Assembly: GCF_011516755.1 (NCBI RefSeq)
Contig: NZ_WOSY01000008.1
Span: forward strand, 1-64,000
Direction: 5' to 3'
DNA from: Acetobacter conturbans
GTDB lineage: Bacteria > Pseudomonadota > Alphaproteobacteria > Acetobacterales > Acetobacteraceae
Length of the DNA: 64,000 bases
The notes under the pieces were generated by a model. It worked only from the letters and a program-made list of their open reading frames with translations. It did no database searches and was not told where the DNA came from. Shown here piece after piece: positions 18,317-26,079 of the stretch. Every line of letters begins with the position of its first letter. The stretch's first letter is position 1. A program made the translations under genes and the position numbers.

Positions 18317-18889
18317 TTAGTTGTAGCGACGAGAGTAAGAAGGCGCGACTTTTTTCAGCGAGCGTCGATATTCGGATTCAGACATATCCTTGACTGGCAT
18401 CGAGGCATTCGCCTTGGCGCGTGGGGCAGGCGAGGGGCGTGCCGTCCCATTCATCTTGCTGCCGTTTTGCGAACCAGGAAAAAGAAAGGGCTTTCTGGCT
18501 TTCAGATCTGAAAATGCATCGTCTACACCAGTAACATCCCCATTCTCGTCGAAAGCGATTCCGGACGTATCGAGTAGGGGCAGGCAATCAAGATCAACGA
18601 GACCAGAAGCCACAGCAGAAGTACGGATTGCAGCAGTCTTTTTGATCCCTGCAATCTGTTCCGCCTGTTTCTGTGAAATCTCAGCGGCTTCCGAACGCAT
18701 TCTTGACAGTTCATCTTCTACGGCTGCGGCATGTGCCCTTGCTTCGGCGAGATCGGCCTGAACCTGAATCAGTTGACCAGAGAAAGCATCCGCCACACTA
18801 TCTGCCGCAGAGCGCGGGGTGCTCGCCGCATCATTCACGGTTGCGGGCCGTTCGTCCTGTGCACGAACGGAGTTTGAAGTTAATTCCAT
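18317..18889 (-). CDS. Phage scaffolding protein
   Basis: A 190-aa protein with a predicted coiled coil at about residues 35-85 (VQADLAEARAHAAAVEDELS and on), a conserved ASGLVDLDCLPLLD segment, and a basic C-terminus (SEYRRSLKKVAPSYSRRYN). This layout, immediately before the coat gene, is typical of internal scaffolds that guide procapsid assembly and bind coat protein through a basic C-terminal helix. Confidence 0.65.
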   Translation of the reverse strand: MELTSNSVRAQDERPATVNDAASTPRSAADSVADAFSGQLIQVQADLAEARAHAAAVEDELSRMRSEAAEISQKQAEQIAGIKKTAAIRTSAVASGLVDLDCLPLLDTSGIAFDENGDVTGVDDAFSDLKARKPFLFPGSQNGSKMNGTARPSPAPRAKANASMPVKDMSESEYRRSLKKVAPSYSRRYN

Positions 18890-18913
18890 TTAGACTCCAC
18901 GCAGATGAGCGAT

Positions 18914-20386
18914 TTATGATTTGTTTTTCTGTTGGGTTTCTTGAAAATCGTTGTCATCTAATATTTTTTTGAGTTCTTCAGCGATATGCTGAACATGCGT
19001 AGCGGGCTTCATCATCCTGACGGCAGTATCGAGAGAAACTGCTCCAGCAGATTTTGCTGCCTGCACCGCATTGGCGATAGTTTGCATGTCTCCAAATGTC
19101 GGTTCAAACCATGCAGGCCATACAAGAGAAATATTTTCGGGAACGACTGGGCCATACATTTTGCCCCCAATTTGCAGTTCCGGGACTTTCTGGGTGATGC
19201 GGCATATCAGCTTGATCACTGATACAAGTCCAAGATCGCCATATGAGCGTCGCAACCGTCCAACAAGCCAGGTCAGGCCAAGGCACATCAGTTCCATGGC
19301 GCGACCCGATTGAGCTGCGCTGACCCGATCCCCGTGGGTGCGATTACCGTGCATGGCTTCCAGAGCCAGCGATCTCAACGCCTGCCACATATTGAGCGCA
19401 GCAGCTGCGCCCGTTCCATTGATTTCCAGAAGCTTTGCCTCACTTCCTTGCGGAAGGGCGATAGCGTGTGATGCATCTTTGGTCAGGGATGAAGCGATTC
19501 CCCCGGGAAACTGATATTCATCGACGGAAAGAACCATTGTCGGATCAGAAGAATAACGCAGACCTCTGACTGTCTGGGAGAGGAGATAATCGGAGTCGAT
19601 CATAGCATCGATGCCGGCAGAAAAAGTGCACTTCCCATCCGGCGCATTTGGATCCATGTTTGGGAGATTCCTGATCCACACGATAGGCACTACGCCCAGT
19701 CCGTGATGGACAGTTCGTTCCTCGTCCCGCTGGAGACAAATTTTCTTTTGACCGAAACCTTCTACTGGAACAGGTTCATACCAGATCGTTTCGTTTTCCG
19801 TGAAATCCCTTGTAAACCAGTAATTTCCATCAGGAAACGAACCAAATCCGGCCTTTTCAAGACCATCAGCATCGACAATATACTGCTCTCTCACCCTTAT
19901 GAGGCGTCTGGGGTCTAAAAGAGAAAAGCTGGGCTCAAGAAAGCAACTGCGCTTTATTTCCAGGACCAGTTCATTATCTATGGCCTGAACGAGAATAGCT
20001 ACTGACCCGATTGATCCCATGACGGCAGCCTGCTCCATCAAAGAGGGCAGATTGAGGTCGAGACAGATTTTCCTTATTTTCTCTTCTTTTTCGACATTTT
20101 CTTCGTTATTCTCTCCTTGAATGGAAATACTGGGCCAGTGTGAGGCACTGAATAAAAGAGAAACAGAATCTTCCACAACGACATTACATAAATGAGTGCG
20201 AATGGAAGGACGTCGCTGATTGATGGGTATATACGTGCCGTCGGGAGAGCATGTTTTGAAAAAGGGATATCTGATGTGATCATAGAGTGTGCCATTCAGA
20301 ACCTTTTCCAGAGCAAGAAGATTTCTGGTTCTTTCTGAATAGGAAGAGGGAAGAAACATACTTTTCTTAAGTTCGGACCAGTCCAT
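18914..20386 (-). CDS. Phage portal protein
   Basis: A 490-aa protein following the large terminase gene. It begins DWSELKKSMFLPSSYSERTR and contains the long helical and wing pattern of portals, with GVVPIVWIRNLPN and EAMHGNRTHGDRVSAAQSGR in the stem/clip region. The dodecameric portal is the DNA gate at one capsid vertex and docks the terminase. Order (terminase, portal, scaffold, coat) supports the call. Confidence 0.75.
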   Translation of the reverse strand: MDWSELKKSMFLPSSYSERTRNLLALEKVLNGTLYDHIRYPFFKTCSPDGTYIPINQRRPSIRTHLCNVVVEDSVSLLFSASHWPSISIQGENNEENVEKEEKIRKICLDLNLPSLMEQAAVMGSIGSVAILVQAIDNELVLEIKRSCFLEPSFSLLDPRRLIRVREQYIVDADGLEKAGFGSFPDGNYWFTRDFTENETIWYEPVPVEGFGQKKICLQRDEERTVHHGLGVVPIVWIRNLPNMDPNAPDGKCTFSAGIDAMIDSDYLLSQTVRGLRYSSDPTMVLSVDEYQFPGGIASSLTKDASHAIALPQGSEAKLLEINGTGAAAALNMWQALRSLALEAMHGNRTHGDRVSAAQSGRAMELMCLGLTWLVGRLRRSYGDLGLVSVIKLICRITQKVPELQIGGKMYGPVVPENISLVWPAWFEPTFGDMQTIANAVQAAKSAGAVSLDTAVRMMKPATHVQHIAEELKKILDDNDFQETQQKNKS

Positions 20387-20396
20387 GAATATTACC

Positions 20397-21730
20397 TTAT
20401 CTGTCTAATATGGTGTTGATTTCTGGTTCAAAAGATTTTTTAAAAAATCTAAAATATAAATAATAACCGCTGGCGTCGACGAGATGATCATATCCTTTGC
20501 TTTTGTCGGGCTCCGATGTTCCATCCTGGTAAGCATATCGTTCATAGCTTTCTATGCTGCGAATGCAGAGCGGTGATACGAATGCGGACCGTTTTCCGAG
20601 TGAATTCTCGAACATTGAATTCATGAAATTAAGCCTGTCACGTACTCTCGGGGACTGTTTTTTCGTCTGAACATGAAATCCGTAAGACAGAAGAATAGAT
20701 ATATCCGTTCTTCCTGAGGCGCATGTTCGGCGTGATTGCCCAGCCGGATCCGGATAGATGGTTATGTTCTGGCCCGACGTAGAAAATTCTCCAGAAAAAT
20801 CATTTTTTTTGCTGCCATATTTTTTGAGTATTTCTTTTGAAATTTCATCCGTATTTGATGTCGGTATTATAATTTCATCAATTTGGATTGTTATAATATC
20901 TCCATCTTCATGAATGTGTTCCTGCCAAACGGTTGCGGACATAGGGTTGATATTGAAATCCATCCCAATATGCACAGCAAGATCCGGATTGTATTGAACA
21001 TTGTGGATCGATTTTTCGCGAGAAAAAGCATAGAGGCATTTTCCAGAGAAACTTTCAAATGATGCTTCATATTCTTGTCTGTAAAGACGCGAATCTAGAC
21101 TTTTTCGTGCATTATTAAGTTCTTCGTCGGAAACATTTCCTCCTTCGCGAGTTGTGTAGGCGCATGACCACCACCCTTTTTCATGTGTATTTCCGGCAAT
21201 TCCCTTGAGGTATAGATCGTAGAAATGGTCTTTCCCTTTTGGGGTGCCTATGAAAAGTGCATGTCCTTCTGTCGTTGACAACATAGGGCGGATAACTTCA
21301 CTCCAGGCCAGAGGGGATGTATCTGCCCACTCATCTCCTAAAAAAAAAACAGACCGCTTCCCCGTAGGGAATCATAATTTTCAAGACCTACGACACGCAC
21401 AATGTGTCTGTTTGGACCTACTGTCAGCGAGAGATCTGTTTCTCGTGGCGAATGGCAAAGCCATTTTTCTGGAATTGCAGCTTTGAGTTTGGGCCAGAAT
21501 ATTTTTTTCGCCTGTTTGTAAGTAGGAGCCGCGTACCATATTTCATTATCGGAAGAAACATTGTTCATCACAGCCATTTTTATGGAACGCCTGACTTCTT
21601 CTATGGCTTCAAATGTTTTTCCAAACCGCCTGCCACAAACGGCCACACGAAATCTGGCATGTGATTGCCAGCCCTGATTATAAATCTCCATCTGGGGCTG
21701 GGTCAGGGCATCTCTTTGTTTGATTGGCAT
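20397..21730 (-). pseudogene. Phage large terminase subunit, frame broken at a homopolymer
   Basis: The N-terminal part (21730-21338) has Walker A in VCGRRFGKTFEAIEE (about residue 32) and runs to GLENYDSLRGSGLFFF, then stops in a run of ten T on the coding strand (A at 21340-21349). With 8 or 11 T the frame would read LFFLGDEWADTSPLAW, the Walker B motif, and continue to the end at 20397 through the RNase H-like nuclease domain (HIGMDFNINPMSATVW). Terminase packages DNA by ATP-driven translocation and headful or cos cutting. The break may be a true mutation, a homopolymer sequencing error, or rescued by slippage. Confidence 0.8.
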
Positions 21731-21734
21731 GGTG

Positions 21735-22214
21735 TTAGGTTTTTTTGTTCTTTTTCAACGGGGGAGGAGGATCTGATATGATTTCTGACCGTAATTTAGA
21801 GGTTTTATCTTCACTGATATTCAGAGTAGAGATGAGAAAATCAGATTTTTCTGCTCGTGCTAATCGGTTTGAATGTTCTCTCAGCAGCGTAGTCATGAGG
21901 CGTGTATCGGGAATGCGATCTATGATGGGTGTGCCGCGGTCATCAGTTACTATTTTCCCTTTTTCTGTTCTTCGAATGCGCGGTACCCCGCCAAAGGCGA
22001 GGTCATGAATGGCTGCAGTCATTTCATCATGGAAAAATGTCCTCGCGATCGTCAGTCTTTGCCGTTCATCAGGTTGTTTTTTTAGGTAGTAGTAAAGATC
22101 ACTCAGGGGTCTGTTGACCAGACGCATGCAATGCGAACTATTGCCTGTTCTTGATACACAGTCGCATAAGTCAATAAATTCGGCCGTAGTCATCGGTTTT
22201 TGTTTTTTTTTCAT
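21735..22214 (-). CDS. Putative phage small terminase subunit
   Basis: A 159-aa protein ending 4 bp before the large terminase gene. A helical N-terminus (TAEFIDLCDCVSRTGNSSHC) is followed by YYYLKKQPDERQRL and a segment PDTRLMTTLLREHSNR that resembles the 'D-x-x-L-x-x-x-LLKAHRP' helix of small terminases. The C-terminus is Pro/Lys-rich. Small terminases recognise the packaging site. The assignment rests mainly on position. Confidence 0.5.
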   Translation of the reverse strand: MKKKQKPMTTAEFIDLCDCVSRTGNSSHCMRLVNRPLSDLYYYLKKQPDERQRLTIARTFFHDEMTAAIHDLAFGGVPRIRRTEKGKIVTDDRGTPIIDRIPDTRLMTTLLREHSNRLARAEKSDFLISTLNISEDKTSKLRSEIISDPPPPLKKNKKT

Positions 22215-22226
22215 AAAGATGATCGT

Positions 22227-22508
22227 TTAAATAGGCCGTTTTGTATTTCTATTGTGTTTCAACTGAATGGCTCCCCAGGAAATCGGGTTGCCTGCGCGCA
22301 GAGGTTCCCATCCGGCTTCCTTTCTTCTTTCAGTAGCCTGTCGCATGGATCCGGAGGATGTCGCGAGTTGCATGGAGAGTCTGTGAATATAGCTACGACT
22401 TGCTCCAGTAATTTTAGCAATATCTCGAATTGATAATCCTTTTTTCTGATAGTTGGCTAATTTTTGTTTGATTTCAAGCGCGTAGAGTTCATTGAATTTT
22501 TTAGCCAT
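22227..22508 (-). CDS. Small helix-turn-helix DNA-binding protein
   Basis: A 93-aa protein starting MAKKFNELYALEIKQKL. Residues 25-45 (GLSIRDIAKITGASRSYIHR) form a clear helix-turn-helix of resolvase/MerR-like spacing. The C-terminus (GWEPLRAGNPISWGAI) is a short conserved-looking tail. It precedes the terminase genes, so it may regulate the packaging operon or assist DNA recognition. A longer in-frame start five codons upstream is possible. Confidence 0.6.
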   Translation of the reverse strand: MAKKFNELYALEIKQKLANYQKKGLSIRDIAKITGASRSYIHRLSMQLATSSGSMRQATERRKEAGWEPLRAGNPISWGAIQLKHNRNTKRPI

Positions 22509-22571
22509 AATAAATCCGCACAATAAATAGAGTGTATTATTTTTATATATTTGACGTTATGGTAAAATAAC

Positions 22572-24773
22572 TTAGTGTTTGGCAGTTGAGCCGAGAGCAT
22601 CTGTCCATTGTGTGCCATTCCACCAGACTGGAATACCTGTCTGGCTGGATGAATTTGCTGAAGAATAGCAGTCGGAGCAATAACGCTGATCGCCAGAAGT
22701 GGCACCGCTGGCTGGCAGTGTGCTGTATGTATTATTGGGGGCGTTTATAGCGCCGTTAGAATGTAATCCGACATCAAGCACCAGAAAACTTTTGTCTGCG
22801 GTACTGTTTCCGACCACATGCAGACTGCCATCGGTATTGGCATAAATATAGCCCTCCTGCGTATCTGATGTGTCTGTCAGAACAAGGGATTTTCCGTCAT
22901 GAATTGTCAGATTGGCGCTTGCATGTGGTGCACCCGCATGATCCACATCGAAGCCACATCCACTATAGCCACAAAGAGCAATCCCATTGGGATAACTGGA
23001 AGGATTCAGTTCAAGATGCTCCTGAACCGTACCATCCATGGCTAATTGGCGAATGTCATTATGACCATCGACCTGAAGACCAATGCTCGTGGTAAAATCA
23101 TTGTAATTGTTTTGGTTATTCGTATCGTCAATGTTGCGGGTATTCCAGATCGTCAGACGCATGTTGTGGGAAGAGGCAGGCCAGCTTGTGTCGGCATCCC
23201 ATCCCGGACGATTGGACTGGGCAAAATCTGCCACGACTTTCGTCGAACCAGCCGTGTAGGCGGGGCCGCCATATCCTGCTGATGCGAAAGAATGAGAGGC
23301 GACATTCATGGAATACCATTCGCCCTCCAGCATAAGCGTATTGGCATTTCCTCCTGCAAGGTTCATGTCATAGCTGTCGAGGGTCGGCGACGTCGTGCCA
23401 CTGTAGGCGACCGTGATGCCATGCATGTAACCAGTTTCGCCGGACGTATCATCGTTCCAGAGATCGTATTCAATGCCCTCACAACTGCGGAGCTGGTTAT
23501 CTATTTTGCCGGTAGGGTCGTTGATGTCTCCTGGAGAGGCATTCGGCGTTGGCCCGGGAAGATAGCAGATGACGTTGTTGGCAAAGCTTTTTGTGTAAAC
23601 ACCAAACATAATCGCGGGATCACCGAAATCGGACCATACCGTATCCACAGCGGCCGTCGTGCCGTCGAGGCTCGTTGTACCTGGAATCTCGCTGCTCAGG
23701 CTAAGATTGGGGAAATCAGTCGTCTGATTGAAGGCTCGCCAGCCATCTGTGGTGACGGAATTCACAAGACCCGTGGTGCTGTCTGTTCCATAACCCGTCA
23801 TTGTGCCAACGTAAGTCGCCATCTTGTGCGTTGTCGGATCTTCTCCAATCTCATTGGTGACCATGCGGGCATGAGGATGATTTATAATCCAGTCCGACCA
23901 CGTCTGCGGAAGCGGATTGGAAAATGTTGCTCCCCATCCGGTAAAGGTTGGAATATGCGTCAGACCGTCTGGTGCCGTGACAGCGCTTCCGGTCGTCGTG
24001 AAAACGGGTGAGCTGGGACCGGCATAAGTATACCGTGCGACGGCATCGTAATTGTCGTAGCTTGCGGTGCTGCTGGCTCCTCCGGGGCCGACACCCGCAA
24101 TTGAACCGCGCATGTTTTCGGATTGCATGAACACGCCCTCAACAATGCCCATATTACCTTCGCCATACGGGATGTTGTGGACGAAGAGCGGTACGCCGTC
24201 GAATTCCTGTGACCCACCGAGACGCAGGTGAGTTGGTGGCATGTAATCATCGACATAAGCGTTGCCAGATGAGTCATAGCCCATTGTCCATCGCAGATTG
24301 AAAGCAGCCTGCGGGTTGCCGTACTGTGTTCCCGTGCCGGAATTCGTTGTCCATGTGATGGGATCGTTCCAGCCAATTGTAGAAGACGTGCTGGAGGCGG
24401 ATGTGGTCGTTGAAACTGGGGATGTAATATTGCCGCTGGAATCAAGAACAGCCAGTCCTCCGGCAACCCCCATGAGAGAGGACTGGATCGCCCCGATCGC
24501 GAGCGAATAGGCCATGCTCGCCGTCGAGGACGTCGATGTGAGGCTGGTGCTGTTCTTCTGTGTTGTTGTGGCAAGCTGGGCCAGTGTTTTACCCGTGCCG
24601 CTGACGATCGCGCTGCCGTTGATCTGGGTCACGTTCAGTGCCGTGTCGGCATGGGCGGGGAAACACAGTGCTGCAGTAAGAGCCAAAGCGCCGCCTGTCG
24701 CCAGTTTCCGACAACAGGACGGCAGGAATGTCGTTTGAAAACAACGTGAAGTATTCAAATGAATGGGTATCAT
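22572..24773 (-). CDS. Large secreted or fibre-like protein at the prophage edge
   Basis: A 733-aa protein of unknown function. The start at 24773 gives a signal peptide: basic CCRKLATGG, hydrophobic ALALTAALCF, then PAHA before DTALNV. The body is Ser/Thr/Asn/Gly-rich and beta-prone. The C-terminus has a carbohydrate-tail style: DGSLHVVGNSTADKSFLVLD, then CSDCYSS and GIPVWWNGTQWTDALG. That end resembles phage-associated fibre or structural proteins in acetic acid bacteria, yet a Sec signal is not normal for a virion protein. It is on the phage strand, 64 bp before the HTH gene, and divergent from pheS. It may be a moron gene for an exported protein. Confidence 0.55.
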   Translation of the reverse strand: MIPIHLNTSRCFQTTFLPSCCRKLATGGALALTAALCFPAHADTALNVTQINGSAIVSGTGKTLAQLATTTQKNSTSLTSTSSTASMAYSLAIGAIQSSLMGVAGGLAVLDSSGNITSPVSTTTSASSTSSTIGWNDPITWTTNSGTGTQYGNPQAAFNLRWTMGYDSSGNAYVDDYMPPTHLRLGGSQEFDGVPLFVHNIPYGEGNMGIVEGVFMQSENMRGSIAGVGPGGASSTASYDNYDAVARYTYAGPSSPVFTTTGSAVTAPDGLTHIPTFTGWGATFSNPLPQTWSDWIINHPHARMVTNEIGEDPTTHKMATYVGTMTGYGTDSTTGLVNSVTTDGWRAFNQTTDFPNLSLSSEIPGTTSLDGTTAAVDTVWSDFGDPAIMFGVYTKSFANNVICYLPGPTPNASPGDINDPTGKIDNQLRSCEGIEYDLWNDDTSGETGYMHGITVAYSGTTSPTLDSYDMNLAGGNANTLMLEGEWYSMNVASHSFASAGYGGPAYTAGSTKVVADFAQSNRPGWDADTSWPASSHNMRLTIWNTRNIDDTNNQNNYNDFTTSIGLQVDGHNDIRQLAMDGTVQEHLELNPSSYPNGIALCGYSGCGFDVDHAGAPHASANLTIHDGKSLVLTDTSDTQEGYIYANTDGSLHVVGNSTADKSFLVLDVGLHSNGAINAPNNTYSTLPASGATSGDQRYCSDCYSSANSSSQTGIPVWWNGTQWTDALGSTAKH

Positions 24774-24844
24774 CTTGTTCCGTTGGAGGAAAATGCAGGC
24801 GTGAAAAAGCAAATGGTCAGTGTGTAAATTCAGAACTTGCTCGA

Positions 24845-25012
24845 ATGAGGCAGATATTAACGTGTCCCTACTTGCGACGCGTTGACGGGACACGTGTCGG
24901 ACGGCAGGTTTTCCCGGTTCGGGCTTTTCTCCACCCGCCAAAGCGGGTATCCGCCCTGTTCAAATGGTTCCGCTCCGGCGGAAGGGCACGAAACGCGGAC
25001 GAGGTCACATGA
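24845..25012 (+). promoter_or_regulatory. pheS leader: hairpins and a possible Phe-containing leader ORF
   Basis: Two perfect hairpins precede pheS: ACCCGC-CAAA-GCGGGT (24933-24948) and TCCGC-TCCG-GCGGA (24969-24982). A 55-codon open frame from ATG 24845 contains four Phe codons (VF, AF, LF, WF) and ends in a TGA overlapping the pheS ATG (ATGA at 25009-25012). Attenuation by charged tRNA-Phe is known for pheST in other bacteria; here it is only a suggestion. Confidence 0.25.
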
Positions 25013-26076
25013 GCGACGATGTTGATACACTCCGACAGGAGTGCCTTGCGGCCCTTGCGGACGCCACGGACCAGCGTGCATGGGACGCTATCCGTGTCTC
25101 GTTCCTCGGAAAGTCAGGCCGGCTGACAGGGCTGCTCAAACAGCTCGGGCGCATGGACGCTGAAGAACGCAAGGTGCGCGGAGCGCAGCTTAATCGTCTC
25201 CGCGACGAACTGACCCGCGCGATTGATGACCGTGGCCGCGAGATCGAGACCGCTGCGCTTGACGCCCGCCTCGCCGCCGAACGTGTGGATGTCTCCGTAC
25301 CTGTGGTCGAGATGCCGCGGGGAGGGATTCACCCCGTCAGTCAGGCTGTCGAGGAAATCACCGCCATCTTCGGTGCCATGGGTTTTACCGTCGCCGAAGG
25401 TCCAGACATCGAAACCGATTGGCACAATTTTTCCGCGCTCAACACGCCGGAACACCACGCTGCCCGCACCGACCACGACACTTTCTATCTGCCACCAGAA
25501 GGTGACGGCAGTAACCGTGTCCTGCGTACTCAGACATCAGGCGTGCAGATCCGCACCATGCTCGGCCAGAAGCCGCCGATCCGCATCATCGCACCGGGCC
25601 GTACCTATCGCGCTGACCACGACGCCACCCATTCGCCGATGTTCCATCAGTGCGAAGGTCTGGTTATCGATCAGGGCATCACTCTCGGCCACCTCAAGGG
25701 CACGCTGATCGAGTTCCTGCGCGTCTTCTTCGGCAAGCCTGACCTGCCCGTGCGTTTCCGTGCTTCCTATTTTCCCTTCACCGAGCCTTCGATGGAGGTC
25801 GATATCGGCTGGTCCCGTAAGACCGGGGAAATCGGGGGAGGGGAGGACTGGCTGGAAGTCCTTGGCTCCGGAATGGTCCACCCACGCGTGCTGGCTAACT
25901 GCGGCCTGAACCCGGAAGAGTGGCAGGGCTTCGCCTTTGGTATGGGCATCGAGAGACTGTCCATGCTCAAGAACGGCATCCCCGATCTCCGCTCCTTCTA
26001 TGAGAGCGATGTCCGCTGGCTCACCCATTACGGGACCGATCCGCTCGCGCCCGCCCTGCTGCACGAGGGAGTCTGA
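25009..26076 (+). CDS. pheS: Phenylalanine-tRNA ligase alpha subunit
   Basis: A 355-aa class II synthetase subunit; with PheT it forms an alpha2-beta2 enzyme charging tRNA-Phe. An N-terminal coiled-coil (about 1-90) is followed by the catalytic core: motif 2 region HSPMFHQCEGLVID, FRASYFPFTEPSMEVDIGW and motif 3 GFAFGMGIERLSML near the end. ATG at 25009 (MSDDVDTLRQ) is preferred over an upstream in-frame ATG. It lies 3 bp before pheT. Divergent from the prophage gene upstream. Confidence 0.96.
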   Translation: MSDDVDTLRQECLAALADATDQRAWDAIRVSFLGKSGRLTGLLKQLGRMDAEERKVRGAQLNRLRDELTRAIDDRGREIETAALDARLAAERVDVSVPVVEMPRGGIHPVSQAVEEITAIFGAMGFTVAEGPDIETDWHNFSALNTPEHHAARTDHDTFYLPPEGDGSNRVLRTQTSGVQIRTMLGQKPPIRIIAPGRTYRADHDATHSPMFHQCEGLVIDQGITLGHLKGTLIEFLRVFFGKPDLPVRFRASYFPFTEPSMEVDIGWSRKTGEIGGGEDWLEVLGSGMVHPRVLANCGLNPEEWQGFAFGMGIERLSMLKNGIPDLRSFYESDVRWLTHYGTDPLAPALLHEGV

Positions 26077-26079
26077 TCC

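Noticed and set aside
24774-25008. Prophage attachment site at the pheS side
   Set aside because: No tRNA gene and no direct repeat matching the other prophage edge could be found; that edge is deleted or covered by IS debris.
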